Shown here piece by piece: positions 1 to 10,943 of a stretch of 64,000 nt of DNA; position 1 is the stretch's first letter; each line of letters begins with the position of its first letter. The stretch covers positions 1,583,001 to 1,647,000 of the forward strand of contig NC_015291.1 in assembly GCF_000253155.1 (NCBI RefSeq), given 5' to 3'. The DNA comes from Streptococcus oralis Uo5. GTDB lineage: Bacteria > Bacillota > Bacilli > Lactobacillales > Streptococcaceae. A program made the position numbers and the translations under genes. A model generated the notes under the pieces. It ran no database searches. It saw nothing but the letters and a program-made list of their open reading frames with translations, and was not told the DNA's origin.

Positions 1-1592
<1,592 letters not shown>

Positions 1593-1606
<14 letters not shown>

Positions 1607-2546
1607 CTTGGCTCAAATCCTTTGTTTTTGACACAATCAAGCGATAACGTTGACCGAAAATTTCTGAGAGGTGTTCCAAGTCTTCCTCTTGACAGAGGAC
1701 CTTGACATTGGGACCAGCATCCATGGTAAAGTAGCAGGCCTCTCCTTGCTCGCGAAGTTGACGGACAAAGTCCATAGCTTCATAAGTCGCATCCGTTAGA
1801 TAAGAAAAGGCTGGCGATGCTGTTTTTGTCGTAGCGTGCATGGCTAGGGCATTTTTCTCCGTTAGTTCCCCAACCTTGGCAAAGTTATTCTCTTTGAGAT
1901 AAACCAGCATATCCTGATAATCCTTCTCAGACTGGCGTACCCAGTCATCAAAGGTCGTCGAGGTTTCCACACAAAGTTTCATCCCATCACGGCTAGAAAT
2001 TGGTTTTTTCTTGTCCTCTAGCACCAACATGATCATAGCTAGTTTCAAGTCTGTCTCTACAGGGTAAATCTCTCCACTATCCTTATCCCAGGCACCCAGT
2101 GGTCCATAAAAACTCCGAGAAGAAGAACCAGAAGCAAACTTAGCCTCCTGTGCCAACTGACTCCGATCCAAACCAAGCTGGAAATAAGAATTGCAAGCCT
2201 TTACCAAGGCGGACAAACCGCTGGAACTGGAGGATAAACCCGCTGCAGTCGGCATGTTGTTTTGGGTATCGATACGGACAAAGCCCTCACCTGCTGGACG
2301 ATAGCGGTCGATAATCTTGCTCATCTTGGCATGCTCCGCCTCATTTTGGAGCTGACCATTGATATAAAAGGCATCAGCTGTCGCATGGGCTTGTAGAGGC
2401 GACAAGGTCGTCTCTGTATACATATTTTCCAAAGTTAAAGAAATACTGCTAGTAGCAGGAACCATCTCTTTTTCTTTTCTCTTTCCCCAGTATTTGATAA
2501 TGGCAATATTTGCGTAGGAACGTACTGTTACAGGCTTTCGATCCAT
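1593..2546 (-). CDS. mvaD: Diphosphomevalonate decarboxylase
   Basis: Converts diphosphomevalonate to isopentenyl diphosphate by ATP-dependent decarboxylation. The 317-residue protein begins with VTVRSYANIAIIKYWGKR, the family signature, and carries the serine-rich ATP loop GLSSSSSGLSALV and the C-terminal FTMDAGPNVKVLC motif. Length is normal. It overlaps the end of mvaK1 by 19 nt and the start of mvaK2 by 14 nt, so the operon is expressed as one coupled unit. Confidence 0.95.
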
Positions 2547-3406
2547 GTCTGAACAGCTCCTTTCTCTTCTAATCGTTTTGCTAGTTCTTGCGCTTGGTCC
2601 AGATTGGCTACCAAGGCGATAATACAGCCTCCTAGTCCACCACCACTCATCTTGGCACCTAGAGCACCATTGCTAAGAGCCGTTTCAACGAGGGAGTCTG
2701 CCTCAGGGCTGCTGACACCAATTTCTTTTAAATGTAAATGCGCTTGACTGAGGATTTGTCCCAGCCCTTCAGCATCTTTTCGTCCAATCGCATCTTCTGC
2801 TTGCTGGGTCAATTCTCCCAAGGCATGCAAAAACGGTAGGGCATCCTTCCCCTTGCTTTGAACCACTTGGATGGCTTCACGAGTGTGACCATACACGCCC
2901 GTATCAGCAATCACCAAATAGGCGGATAGATCCATCTCAAGCTCTGAAAATCCAACGTTTTTAATAAAGCGAATAGGCTGGTCGCTGAGACAGGTCTTAG
3001 CATCCAAACCACTTGGATTCATATGGGCAATCATTTCAGCCCGATTGACCAAGATTTCCAATACATCATGAGGCAAGTCGGCTTGATAGTAGTCAAAAAC
3101 AGCTCGAATGGCTGCTATACTGATAGCTGCTGACGAACCCATCCCTCGTTTTTCAGGGATAGCTGAGTCAATCACACAGCGAATGCAGGCATCCTTGATA
3201 TTTAGATGCTCAAGCGAAGCATACACCGCCATAGACAAGGTATCCTCCTCATAGAGACGCCATGGACTCGCTGCAGGAACTACCTTACAAGTCACTTCCA
3301 CCTCTAAGAGAGGCAAGGAAATAGCAGGATAGCCGTAAACGACTGCATGCTCTCCTATTAAAATAATCTTACTATGTGCCTGACCGACACCAATTTCTTT
3401 TGTCAT
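2528..3406 (-). CDS. mvaK1: Mevalonate kinase
   Basis: First enzyme of the operon: phosphorylates mevalonate. The 292-residue GHMP kinase shows GVGQAHSKIILIGEHAVVYG at the N-terminus, RGMGSSAAISIA as the ATP loop near residue 100 and GAKMSGGGLGGCIIAL near the C-terminus. The ATG at 3406 follows an AAAGG ribosome site. The leader between 3407 and about 3490 is AT-rich and must hold the operon promoter; I see only a weak TATGAT-like -10 and a 5-bp inverted repeat (AGACG/CGTCT, 3421-3437) there, so no promoter is assigned. Confidence 0.95.
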   Translation of the reverse strand: MTKEIGVGQAHSKIILIGEHAVVYGYPAISLPLLEVEVTCKVVPAASPWRLYEEDTLSMAVYASLEHLNIKDACIRCVIDSAIPEKRGMGSSAAISIAAIRAVFDYYQADLPHDVLEILVNRAEMIAHMNPSGLDAKTCLSDQPIRFIKNVGFSELEMDLSAYLVIADTGVYGHTREAIQVVQSKGKDALPFLHALGELTQQAEDAIGRKDAEGLGQILSQAHLHLKEIGVSSPEADSLVETALSNGALGAKMSGGGLGGCIIALVANLDQAQELAKRLEEKGAVQTWIESL

Positions 3407-3490
3407 TTTTTCCTTTTGCTAGACGAAAAGACCGTCTTATTTATCATACAAGTATTTATTCTTTCCTATCTATTTTATTATATTTTCACA

Positions 3491-3520
3491 AAAAAAGCGA
3501 TTGTTTCCTTCACAATCGCC
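3491..3520 (-). terminator. Rho-independent terminator of cbpC
   Basis: An 8-bp stem GCGATTGT/ACAATCGC (3497-3504 with 3512-3519), 7-nt loop, followed on the minus strand by six T. It lies 8 nt after the cbpC stop and just before the mevalonate operon leader, separating the two units. Confidence 0.85.
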
Positions 3521-3527
3521 TCTTTCA

Positions 3528-4547
3528 TTATTGAACCCATTCGCCATTATAGTTGACGTAATAGCCTTCTACGGTCGTATTCACTGCTAAAGCACCTGAA
3601 CTATAAGCGTAGTACCATTTGCCATTGACTTGGAACCAGCCTGTCTTCATATCGCCATTACTTGCATGTAGGTAGTACCAAGTTGAGCCGTCTTGAAGCC
3701 AGCCTGTTACCATAGCTCCTGATGAACGGAGATAGTACCACTTGTTACCAACATAAGCCCACCCTGTCTTCATATCACCATTTTGAGCATCTAAATAGTA
3801 CCAAGATGAGCCTTCTTGATACCAGCCAGTCGCCATAGCTCCTGATGAACGAAGATAGTACCACTTATTGCCAAGTTGTTTCCAACCAGTTTGCATGATA
3901 CCAGTTTCTGGATCTAAATAGTACCATGGAGCAGGTTTGCTTCTGTCAATGCCAAAAATAACATGAAAATCTTGAGTCCAACCCTTAGCCATTTCACCAA
4001 TTGGTAGTGGATAGTAAGAATCATCGCCAGAATTTCCAAGCTTATTTAAATAATACCAATGACCATCTTCATAAATCCAACCTGTCTTCAAGGCGTAATC
4101 TTCATCGAAGTAATAGGTTCTCTTCTCGGTAGAAGGATTGTACTGTTCACCATATACTTTTCCTGTATTTTCAGACGATTTTGCCTCTAAGACTTGTTTC
4201 TCTGTCTGTTCTAGCAAAGCACCATCTTGTCCAAAATAGTACCACTTCTGTTGAAGTCCGATTTCTAAGACTGGATTGTTAGAGAATAAATTATCACGAT
4301 AGCCTGTCCCAGGAATTTCTAAGTATTGCCAACCGACAACCATCTCTCCTCTACCACCAAAATAGTACATTTTCCCGTCTATTTTATGCCAGTAGATAGC
4401 CTTATTCTCATCTTTTATATAATATTTTCTATTGTCCTTTTCAGCAAACTGTCCACCTGTGGTATCCGCCAATACGGTACTTGTCGCTAGCAAAGCAAAG
4501 AAAAAGACTGCTAGTCCAACTTGCATCATTTTTTTCAAAAATTTCAT
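3528..4547 (-). CDS. cbpC: Choline-binding surface protein, CbpC-like
   Basis: Secreted protein held on the cell wall by binding phosphocholine of teichoic acids. The 339 residues comprise a signal peptide (MKFLKKMMQV start, hydrophobic core, cleavage near VLADT) followed almost entirely by choline-binding repeats of the GWxxxxGxWYYL type. The first half has degenerate, spaced repeats as in pneumococcal CbpC/CbpF/CbpJ; the last five are canonical. The N-terminal text after the signal (GGQFAEKDNRKYYIKDENK) and the position next to ritR-gnd match what I recall of pneumococcal CbpC. An in-frame ATG at 4676 was rejected because it would place 43 residues before the signal peptide and overlap ritR; the ATG at 4547 has a GGAGG site. 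Pneumococcal CbpC has a reported role in host autophagy subversion; whether it holds here is unknown. Confidence 0.87.
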   Translation of the reverse strand: MKFLKKMMQVGLAVFFFALLATSTVLADTTGGQFAEKDNRKYYIKDENKAIYWHKIDGKMYYFGGRGEMVVGWQYLEIPGTGYRDNLFSNNPVLEIGLQQKWYYFGQDGALLEQTEKQVLEAKSSENTGKVYGEQYNPSTEKRTYYFDEDYALKTGWIYEDGHWYYLNKLGNSGDDSYYPLPIGEMAKGWTQDFHVIFGIDRSKPAPWYYLDPETGIMQTGWKQLGNKWYYLRSSGAMATGWYQEGSSWYYLDAQNGDMKTGWAYVGNKWYYLRSSGAMVTGWLQDGSTWYYLHASNGDMKTGWFQVNGKWYYAYSSGALAVNTTVEGYYVNYNGEWVQ

Positions 4548-4612
4548 TAGATTTTTCCTCCATAACTGATTGTAGCAAAGGTCTGATTGTATGTCAATAT
4601 AGAAAAATTCAC

Positions 4613-4637
4613 AAAAAAGCAGTTCCAAATGAACTGC
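4613..4637 (-). terminator. Terminator of gnd-ritR
   Basis: Seven-bp stem GCAGTTC/GAACTGC (4619-4625 with 4631-4637) followed on the minus strand by six T (4613-4618), 11 nt after the ritR stop codon. Confidence 0.85.
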
Positions 4638-4647
4638 AACTGCTTTT

Positions 4648-5337
4648 CTATTCTTGCATGGTGTAACCAACACCACGCACGGTTTTAATGTAGCTTTTTT
4701 GACCTTTTACGTCAAGCTTGCTACGTAGATAACGGATATAAACATCCACGATATTGGTTTCTGTCGCACTTTCATACTTCCAAACACTTTCCAACAACTG
4801 TTCACGAGTCAAGACCTTCTTGCTTCCCATGAGAGTGGCCAAAAGGTCATATTCACGGCGCGTCAGAGCAATCATCTCCTCGCCACGATAAACGGTATGA
4901 TGTTCTACATCCATACGCAGGTTGCGATAAGACGTTGGAACCTTCATCTGACTACAGTGCTGGTCAATGAAGTCCCGACCTCGGAAAATCGCTGAAATAC
5001 GAGCTACTAGATTATCAATAATCACTGGCTTATAGATGTAAGAAACGGCGAAGCGCTGGATTGTCTCAATCTGGTCTTGCAATTCTTCGCGATGGTCCAA
5101 GACCATAATCACTGAGGCTGGTTTTGTCCGACTCAGCTTGTCTGCAAAATCCTGGGCCGTCATATCCCCCAGATGAGCATTCAGTAAAATCAAGTCATAG
5201 TCCGTCTGGAGAGCCATGGAGAGGGCTTTTTGCCCCTCCTCTACAAGATCAACTCGGTATTGCTCTTTTTGGAGTTCCAGACTGAGAAAATGAGCGAGAT
5301 TTCGTTCTTTCTCAAGTAATAAAATCCGTTTCCCCAT
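4648..5337 (-). CDS. ritR: Orphan response regulator RitR
   Basis: DNA-binding regulator of iron uptake and oxidative-stress genes, without a partner kinase. The 229-residue protein has an OmpR-type layout: receiver domain about 1-120 and winged helix about 135-229 (YIRYLRSKLD, YIKTVRGVGYTM). The normal phospho-acceptor Asp is Asn53 (LLNAHLGD), and Cys128 lies in the linker (IDQHCSQM). Both are hallmarks of pneumococcal RitR, where oxidation of Cys128 drives dimerisation instead of phosphorylation. It follows gnd by 11 nt, so it is co-transcribed with the pentose phosphate enzyme, the arrangement I recall for pneumococcus. Confidence 0.95.
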   Translation of the reverse strand: MGKRILLLEKERNLAHFLSLELQKEQYRVDLVEEGQKALSMALQTDYDLILLNAHLGDMTAQDFADKLSRTKPASVIMVLDHREELQDQIETIQRFAVSYIYKPVIIDNLVARISAIFRGRDFIDQHCSQMKVPTSYRNLRMDVEHHTVYRGEEMIALTRREYDLLATLMGSKKVLTREQLLESVWKYESATETNIVDVYIRYLRSKLDVKGQKSYIKTVRGVGYTMQE

Positions 5338-5348
5338 GGCAGACCTAC

Positions 5349-6773
5349 TTATTTTTCGTCATACCAAGAGTAGTGGAAGGTTCCTTCTTTGTCTTTACGT
5401 TGGTAAGTGTGGGCACCAAAGTAGTCACGTTGGGCTTGGATCAAGTTAGCTGGAAGGTCAGCTGAACGGTAGCTATCAAAGTAAGTAATAGCTGCTGAGA
5501 AAGTTGGTACTGGTACACCAGCTTGAACAGCAAGAGCTACGATATCACGCACTGCTTGTTGGTACTTGGCAGTAACATCCAAGAAGTACTCATCCAAGAG
5601 AAGGTTTGCAAGGTCTGCATCACGGTTGTAAGCATCTGTGATCTTTTGCAAGAAACGAGAACGGATGATACAGCCATCACGCCAGATAGAGGCGATGTCC
5701 GCAAATGGCAAGTTCCAGTTATTTTCTTTAGAAGCCACACGCAATTGGGCAAAACCTTGTGCGTATGAGATAATTTTTGAGAAGTAAAGGGCTTGACGAA
5801 TCTTTTCGATCAACTCAGCCTTGTCTCCTTCAAACTTGAAGGCAGCTGGTTTTGGAAGCACCTTGCTAGCATGTACACGCTCTTCTTTGTATGTAGAGAT
5901 GTAGCGAGCAAATACTGACTCAGTGATAAGTGACAATGGCACACCAAGGTCAAGTGATGATTGGCTAGTCCATTTACCAGTTCCCTTATTACCTGCGGCA
6001 TCAAGAATGTAATCTACGATTGGTCCATCTTGACCTTCATCGTCTTTACGGCTCAAGATATCAGCTGTGATTTCGATCAAGTAGCTGTCCAACTCGCCCT
6101 TGTTCCACTCAGTAAAGATTTCAGCCATATCTTCTGCAGAAAGACCAAGCAAGTGTTGCATGAGGTCATAACTTTCTGCGATTAATTGCATGTCACCATA
6201 CTCGATACCGTTGTGAACCATTTTCACATAGTGACCAGCTCCATCAGGACCGATGTAAGTCACACATGGTTTGCCATCTTCTGGTGCTTTAGCTGAGATT
6301 TCTTCGAGAACATCAGCGACCAATTCGTAGGCTTCTTTTTGTCCACCTGGCATGATAGAAGGACCTTCAAGGGCACCTTTTTCACCACCAGAAACCCCAG
6401 TACCGATAAAGTTGATGCCTGAGTTAGCCAATTCTTCATTGCGACGGATGGTATCTTTGTAGAAAGTGTTTCCTCCGTCAATCAAGATATCACCCTTGTC
6501 AAGGTGGGGAAGAAGGGCTTGGATAGTTGCGTCTGTACCAGGTCCAGCTTGAACCATCAGCATGATACGACGAGGTTTTTCGATTGAGTTTACAAAGCTT
6601 TCAACGTCATAGCTTGGCACAAAGTTCTTTTCAGGATGGCAAGCAATTACATCTTCTGTTTTTTCTTTACTACGGTTATAAATGGCAACTGTATAACCAC
6701 GAGATTCGATATTTAGGGCAAGGTTACGACCCATTACGGCCATACCAACGACACCAAAGTTAGCTTTTGTCAT
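5349..6773 (-). CDS. gnd: 6-phosphogluconate dehydrogenase (decarboxylating)
   Basis: Oxidises 6-phosphogluconate to ribulose 5-phosphate with reduction of NADP; pentose phosphate pathway. The 474-residue protein has the N-terminal dinucleotide fold [16 protein letters not shown], the [11 protein letters not shown] and [19 protein letters not shown] substrate motifs, the catalytic stretch [16 protein letters not shown], and the C-terminal YFGAHTYQR. Full family length. ATG at 6773 follows AGAGGAGTG. The 75-nt gap to mapZ is AT-rich and contains a TGATAAAAT stretch that may be the promoter -10, but no convincing -35 was seen. It leads the gnd-ritR unit. Confidence 0.95.
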   Translation of the reverse strand: MTKANFGVVGMAVMGRNLALNIESRGYTVAIYNRSKEKTEDVIACHPEKNFVPSYDVESFVNSIEKPRRIMLMVQAGPGTDATIQALLPHLDKGDILIDGGNTFYKDTIRRNEELANSGINFIGTGVSGGEKGALEGPSIMPGGQKEAYELVADVLEEISAKAPEDGKPCVTYIGPDGAGHYVKMVHNGIEYGDMQLIAESYDLMQHLLGLSAEDMAEIFTEWNKGELDSYLIEITADILSRKDDEGQDGPIVDYILDAAGNKGTGKWTSQSSLDLGVPLSLITESVFARYISTYKEERVHASKVLPKPAAFKFEGDKAELIEKIRQALYFSKIISYAQGFAQLRVASKENNWNLPFADIASIWRDGCIIRSRFLQKITDAYNRDADLANLLLDEYFLDVTAKYQQAVRDIVALAVQAGVPVPTFSAAITYFDSYRSADLPANLIQAQRDYFGAHTYQRKDKEGTFHYSWYDEK

Positions 6774-6848
6774 GTGACACTCCTCTTGTTTAATATGTTT
6801 TATTTTATCATTTTTACCTATGAAAGGAAAGAATTTTGTAACGGAGTC

Positions 6849-8294
6849 CTAGTAGTCCAAGTCATCAGCGTGACCAGAACCATTCCCTACAAAGTAACCC
6901 GTCTTACAGTTGAGGGTGAAGAGATAGGTTCCATCTGGTTTATAGAGGTTGTAATAACCATTTCCGTTTACGATATTGACACGTTCTAGGATATATTGAT
7001 TTCCAGTGATATAGCCACGAGCACGTGATGTTGCTAGGACTTGTTCCAATACACCATCCGCAAACGTCCAAGCAGGGTTGTTGCTATCGTCTACAGCTGA
7101 TTGGTTGTACGGTACACGACTAGCACTTCTTTGAAGATTAACCCCATCGCCAGACAAACCACCATTCGTGTCTCTAGCTGGTGCCGTGTTGCTTGTTGAA
7201 GGTGTCGTACTACTTGCATTGCTTTCTGTTGCTGAACTTGAGCTTGCTTGACTCGTGCTAGAGCTCGAACTTGAGCTGGAAGCACTGGTTTGTTGACTCT
7301 TACCAAGACTAATGGCCTTATCCAAGAGTTTGTCTAGTTCTGTGTTACCTGTCTTGATTTCTGTAAACTTAGCATCTGCTTTGGCTTTCGCATTGGTATC
7401 CAAGACACCGTCAGTGATTGCTGGACTTTCAAAGAGGGCATTAACATCTTGAATGGCCTTGATTTGAGTTGCTAGGCTATCATATCTTGACTTAGCTAGT
7501 GTATATTCACGGCTACCTTCTAACTTATCTAGCAAGGTTTTCAGTTGGCTCAATTTATCAAACTGGCTGTTTTTCAGAGCTGTCTTATTGGCATCCGTAT
7601 AGAAAGTATCATAGAGATCATTGAAGTCTTTCAAAGCTGTTTGTGTCCCTTGATCATCCGAAGAGGCTGCTTGAGAAGACTGGATTTCTTGGTTTGAACG
7701 AGATACTTGGCGGTAGACATAATATGTTCCAGCAAGCACAAGGATTGCAGCTACTACCGAAGCAATGATGATGACACCTTTCTTCTTAGAGCCTGTTTCA
7801 GGTTCTGTTTGAGCCGAACGTGATAGAGGTGTATAGGTCTCCTCTTCTTGTTCCTCATTTATTTGCTTGGGCTCTGTTTCTGTTAAAACGAGAGGCTCTA
7901 TTTCAGTACTTTCTTCATCTTGAAGTGGTGGGACAAACTGAGTAGTCTCTTCATTTTCTATCTCTTCAATAGATTCCTCAGCAACCACGTCTGAATCGTC
8001 TACCTGTTCAGAAGATTCACTAGATTCACGAACTTCTTGGATCATTTCCTCTAGGTTTTGAGTAGAAGCCAGCTCTTCTTTTTTAAACTGACGAGTTTCA
8101 AACTTGTCGGCTTCGATTTCTTCACGGTGCTGTTTGATGTATTTGTCTAAGATACTGTCCTCAGGCAATACTCCTGCTTCAACCTCTTCATTCTTACGAA
8201 TGACTTGACCAACAGTCAAGTCTTTTGCTTCGTCAAAGTCGAATTGTGGTTCTTGATGTCCTTTTTTATGACGATCACGTCTTTTCTTACTCAT
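6849..8294 (-). CDS. mapZ: Mid-cell-anchored protein Z (MapZ/LocZ)
   Basis: Membrane protein that marks the division site in streptococci, binds FtsZ inside and peptidoglycan outside, and is phosphorylated by the Ser/Thr kinase StkP. The 481 residues comprise a highly charged cytoplasmic N-terminus (1-172) opening [12 protein letters not shown], one membrane helix about 173-195 ([17 protein letters not shown]), an extracellular domain, a serine-rich linker (about 340-375) and a C-terminal domain ending in [14 protein letters not shown]. Thr67 (KFETRQ) and Thr78 (LASTQN) are at the positions reported as StkP targets in pneumococcus. It lies 4 nt downstream of the rlmL-like methyltransferase gene and is likely co-transcribed with it, close to gpsB, another division gene. 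Confidence 0.93.
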   Translation of the reverse strand: MSKKRRDRHKKGHQEPQFDFDEAKDLTVGQVIRKNEEVEAGVLPEDSILDKYIKQHREEIEADKFETRQFKKEELASTQNLEEMIQEVRESSESSEQVDDSDVVAEESIEEIENEETTQFVPPLQDEESTEIEPLVLTETEPKQINEEQEEETYTPLSRSAQTEPETGSKKKGVIIIASVVAAILVLAGTYYVYRQVSRSNQEIQSSQAASSDDQGTQTALKDFNDLYDTFYTDANKTALKNSQFDKLSQLKTLLDKLEGSREYTLAKSRYDSLATQIKAIQDVNALFESPAITDGVLDTNAKAKADAKFTEIKTGNTELDKLLDKAISLGKSQQTSASSSSSSSSTSQASSSSATESNASSTTPSTSNTAPARDTNGGLSGDGVNLQRSASRVPYNQSAVDDSNNPAWTFADGVLEQVLATSRARGYITGNQYILERVNIVNGNGYYNLYKPDGTYLFTLNCKTGYFVGNGSGHADDLDY

Positions 8295-8298
8295 GAGT

Positions 8299-9465
8299 TC
8301 ACCTTTCTATTTTTGCCTCTTGGCGTTTGACACGCTGACCAAAGTATTGATACAAATCCACTTTTAAGGTCCCGTTATAGAGTTTTCGCTTTTTATCAGC
8401 TGGACTTCCGTACTTGCTTTCAAAAGCTTCGTCACTCGTCAGGATAAACTTACTCCACGTTTTCAGTGGTGCAAAGACTTGTCCCATCTCAGTATAGAGC
8501 TTGGTAACTCCTGCATCATCAGACAAGCGTTCCCCATATGGTGGATTGGAAATGATAACGCCATTAATCTTGTCTGTACGCAAGTCCTGTACCCGCATTT
8601 GCTTAAAGGTGACATCACCTGCGACGCCTGCTGCTTGGGCATTTGCCTTGGCAATCTCCACCATGCGAGCATCAATATCACAGCCCATAATGTCCAGCTC
8701 AAGTTCACGATCCATTTTCTTAGCCGCCTCTGTGCGAACTTCCTGGATTAATCGATCGCTGACCCAGTTCCATTCCTCAAAAGCAAAGGAACGTCGAAGT
8801 CCTGGTGCCATTTTTCTGGCAATCATAGCCGCCTCTATACAGAAAGTTCCTGAACCACAGGTCGGATCAATCAAGGGCTTGTCTGGATACCAGTTAGATA
8901 GTTGTAAAATGGCCGCTGCCATATTTTCCTTGATAGGAGCTCCACCCTTTTCCGTACGATAACCGCGTTTAAAAAGGCTAGAACCTGTCGTGTCAATCAT
9001 GACGGTTGCCACATCTTTCAGGATAGATACCTCGATCTTAAACTCGGGACCAGTTTCCATCAAGGGAACTCCTTCTGGACGGGCATAGTGTTTTTGTAAT
9101 TTCTTCACAACAGCCTTCTTAGAAATAGCCTGAACACTGGGCTCGTTGTGGAGTTTAGACTTGACACATTTTGCCTTTGATATCGGGAAACGCGCTCCTA
9201 ACGGGAGATAGCTTTCCCAATCTAGAGCAAAAACACCTTGAAAAAGCTCTTCAAAAGTCTTAGTTGGAAAACTTCCGACTACAATCTTGATGCGATCCGC
9301 TGCACGAAGCCACAGATTGGTCTCAATGATTGCCTTCACATCTCCTTGGAAGCGGACACGCCCATTTTCAACCTGGCAATCATAACCAAGGTCTCGCACC
9401 TCACGTCCAACGACAGCCTCGAGACCCGCCGCAGCAGTTGCGATTAAATTAAATTCTTTTTTCAT
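8299..9465 (-). CDS. rlmL: THUMP-domain 23S rRNA (guanine-N2) methyltransferase, RlmL/YpsC family
   Basis: Predicted SAM-dependent RNA methyltransferase. The 388 residues have an N-terminal ferredoxin-like and THUMP region ([19 protein letters not shown], 1-160) and a C-terminal Rossmann methyltransferase with the SAM loop [17 protein letters not shown] and the catalytic [10 protein letters not shown] motif typical of guanine-N2 enzymes. Length agrees with the B. subtilis YpsC-type single-domain form, not the double-length E. coli RlmL. Its start lies 35 nt after the rnpB terminator and I see no promoter between, only the 12-bp palindrome GTCTTGCAAGAC at 9471-9482. It may therefore rely on read-through from rnpB. 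The exact target base is inferred from the family. Confidence 0.88.
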   Translation of the reverse strand: MKKEFNLIATAAAGLEAVVGREVRDLGYDCQVENGRVRFQGDVKAIIETNLWLRAADRIKIVVGSFPTKTFEELFQGVFALDWESYLPLGARFPISKAKCVKSKLHNEPSVQAISKKAVVKKLQKHYARPEGVPLMETGPEFKIEVSILKDVATVMIDTTGSSLFKRGYRTEKGGAPIKENMAAAILQLSNWYPDKPLIDPTCGSGTFCIEAAMIARKMAPGLRRSFAFEEWNWVSDRLIQEVRTEAAKKMDRELELDIMGCDIDARMVEIAKANAQAAGVAGDVTFKQMRVQDLRTDKINGVIISNPPYGERLSDDAGVTKLYTEMGQVFAPLKTWSKFILTSDEAFESKYGSPADKKRKLYNGTLKVDLYQYFGQRVKRQEAKIER

Positions 9466-9500
9466 TTCTAGTCTTGCAAGACCTTTCTCTTGTTCACTTT

Positions 9501-9538
9501 AAAAAATGAGGTTGAGAAAGATTTCTCAGCCCCAACCT
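9501..9538 (-). terminator. Terminator of rnpB
   Basis: On the minus strand a stem pairs AGGTT with AACCT around GAGAAA/TTTCTC, followed by CATTTTTT. It lies at the 3' end of the RNase P RNA gene. Confidence 0.8.
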
Positions 9539-9541
9539 ATA

Positions 9542-9938
9542 TGCAATTTTCTATAAGCCATGTTTTGTTCCAGAAGTGACTAGGACCACTTCCTTCGATA
9601 ATCATCTGTCTACCGCTAACAGCATAAATCTGATAGCAGTCAGAGTACTACGTTCGTTTCCGTGCACTCCATGCCCCGACCAAAATTTGGGTTGCTAGCT
9701 TGAGGGGTTTACCGCGTTCCACTCTCTCTGTTTCCAGAAAGACTCCGTCACTGTGGCACTTTCAAGCCTATTCTGACCTATCCGAAGACTTAGCCATTTC
9801 GACTGCCGTAACGATTTCTCGTCCCTAGGCTTATGGATTCGCCTAGCACAAACACTACAGGCATCACAGCCTGTGCTAGCATGGACTTTCCTCATGAAAA
9901 GAGAAACTCTTCACGCGATTATCCAAAAATTGCACTCA
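9542..9938 (-). ncRNA. rnpB: RNase P RNA, bacterial class B
   Basis: Catalytic RNA of RNase P, which removes 5' leaders from pre-tRNAs. On the minus strand the conserved class B landmarks appear in order: GAGGAAAGTCCATGC near the 5' end, CGGCAGTCGAAATGG, GTGCCACAGTGACGGAG, GTGGAACGCGGTAAACCCC, GGTCGGGGCATGGAGTGCA, and the 3' section GGTAGACAGATGATTATCG with GAACAAAACATGGCTTATAG. The ends pair (TGCAATTTT near both termini), giving about 395 nt. The region has no plausible protein; a 66-codon open frame inside it is a by-product. Confidence 0.95.
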
Positions 9939-9949
9939 TTCCTTAGTCA

Positions 9950-9977
9950 ATTATAAATCTTGGTTGTCTAAGATTTG
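9950..9977 (-). promoter_or_regulatory. rnpB promoter overlapping the gpsB stop codon
   Basis: A perfect TATAAT lies on the minus strand at 9950-9955 and includes the gpsB stop codon. The expected start is about 7 nt downstream, matching the RNase P RNA 5' end near 9938. The -35 region, inside the gpsB coding sequence, is weak (CAAATC-like). Confidence 0.65.
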
Positions 9978-10280
9978 CTTACCAAATACTTCTTTTTCGA
10001 GACGATTTAAGCGTTTCAAAATATCAAAGTTTGTCATTGAAGTAGAAGCTGTTACTTCAATAGAGTCTGGTTGAGTTGGCGCTACCTGTGGTTTATGAGA
10101 TAATTCTTCCTTCAAATCAGCAATCTCTTGACGAAGGGATTTGACCAAAGCTGCGTAGGTTTCATAGTCCTTAATCACATCATCTAGGAATTCATCTACC
10201 TCTGCTTTGCTGTATCCACGTACTTCACGTCCAAATTCTTGTTCAAAAATATCTTTCGCTGAAAAAATAATACTTGCCAT
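9951..10280 (-). CDS. gpsB: Cell division/peptidoglycan coordinator GpsB
   Basis: DivIVA-like cytosolic protein that links septal and peripheral cell wall synthesis and modulates StkP signalling. 109 residues: the N-terminal DivIVA lipid-binding fold ([32 protein letters not shown]), a coiled coil around 35-65 and a short C-terminal helix ([17 protein letters not shown]) that trimerises. The ATG at 10280 was chosen over one at 10292 because GGAGAGAG sits 6 nt before it and pneumococcal GpsB starts [10 protein letters not shown]. The neighbour upstream is the ypsA-like gene, a conserved pairing in Firmicutes. Confidence 0.95.
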   Translation of the reverse strand: MASIIFSAKDIFEQEFGREVRGYSKAEVDEFLDDVIKDYETYAALVKSLRQEIADLKEELSHKPQVAPTQPDSIEVTASTSMTNFDILKRLNRLEKEVFGKQILDNQDL

Positions 10281-10309
10281 GTCTCTCTCCATTCTGGGTT
10301 ACTAGTATT

Positions 10310-10339
10310 ATTATATAAAAAAAGACAAGTAAAAATCAA
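10310..10339 (-). promoter_or_regulatory. gpsB promoter
   Basis: On the minus strand, -35 TTGATT (10334-10339), 18-nt spacer and -10 TATAAT (10310-10315), 30 nt before the chosen gpsB start and immediately after the ypsA-like stop codon. Confidence 0.8.
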
Positions 10340-10349
10340 GGTCAAAGGC

Positions 10350-10877
10350 TTACTTTTCAGAAAAATTTTCTACTATTTCATTCAAGTCCTCAAATGTTAA
10401 TCTTCTTGTAACATAGTCCGCTTGATTTTTCATCATTTGGTAAAAATATCGTAACTTGGTTTCGTTTTCTTCTTCGTAAAAAAGGTAGCAAGTATCTGTA
10501 TTTTCCAGCAGAAATTTCTGATAATCACGCAGTTGCCCCTTGTGCTCATATTGTGGATAGGCATATTTGACGAAGTCAACCTGCTTAAACTCACTCAATT
10601 TCGCTTGATTTGCTTCATTCCAATTACTGCCATGGGTTTCAAAATCAAAAATGGTCGCCAGCTGAAATCCATAATCTGCTTTCATTTCTTTCGCTACCTG
10701 AAGCGCCCAGTACTCAAAGCCCAAAGTCCCTGTAAAGACAAGCCATGTCACCCCATCCTCAGCTAGACGTTCCAGGTCTCTCCGAATGGCTGTTTTGATA
10801 ATATCAACGCGAGTATCCTTGTCATTAAAGAGACCAAGGTCCAAGGCTGAATAGCCTAAAATCAAGGCTGATGTCAT
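10350..10877 (-). CDS. DUF1273/YpsA-family SLOG-fold protein
   Basis: Member of the DUF1273 family (B. subtilis YpsA), a nucleotide-sugar/ADP-ribose-type Rossmann fold of the SLOG superfamily; Bacillus and Staphylococcus homologues affect cell division, but the biochemical role is unknown. 175 residues open [17 protein letters not shown] with [18 protein letters not shown] in the middle. The start at 10877 was chosen over a longer frame from 10961 because the longer version runs through the divergent promoter and the start of recU, and the shorter ATG follows GAAAGGG. Its -35/-10 (TTGGTA, 17 nt, TATATC) overlap the recU promoter head-on. Confidence 0.88.
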   Translation of the reverse strand: MTSALILGYSALDLGLFNDKDTRVDIIKTAIRRDLERLAEDGVTWLVFTGTLGFEYWALQVAKEMKADYGFQLATIFDFETHGSNWNEANQAKLSEFKQVDFVKYAYPQYEHKGQLRDYQKFLLENTDTCYLFYEEENETKLRYFYQMMKNQADYVTRRLTFEDLNEIVENFSEK

Positions 10878-10904
10878 TTTTAACCCTTTCTTTGTAAATT
10901 TATG

Positions 10905-10933
10905 ATATAATAGAGTGATGTTATTGTACCAAT
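10905..10933. promoter_or_regulatory. Overlapping divergent promoters of recU-pbp1a (+) and the ypsA-like gene (-)
   Basis: Plus strand: extended -10 TGATATAAT (TG at 10903-10904, TATAAT 10906-10911) with a poor -35, 33 nt before recU. Minus strand: TTGGTA (10928-10933), 17-nt spacer, TATATC (10905-10910), 28 nt before the ypsA-like start. The two -10 elements occupy almost the same base pairs, so polymerase can bind in only one direction at a time. Confidence 0.75.
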
Positions 10934-10943
10934 AAGGAGAATT

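Noticed and set aside
4548..4676. Longer N-terminus for cbpC from an ATG at 4676
   Set aside because: It would add 43 residues before a clear signal peptide and run through the ritR terminator into ritR; the ATG at 4547 has a good ribosome site.
9695..9895. 66-codon open frame on the minus strand
   Set aside because: It lies wholly inside the RNase P RNA gene and follows its conserved RNA motifs.
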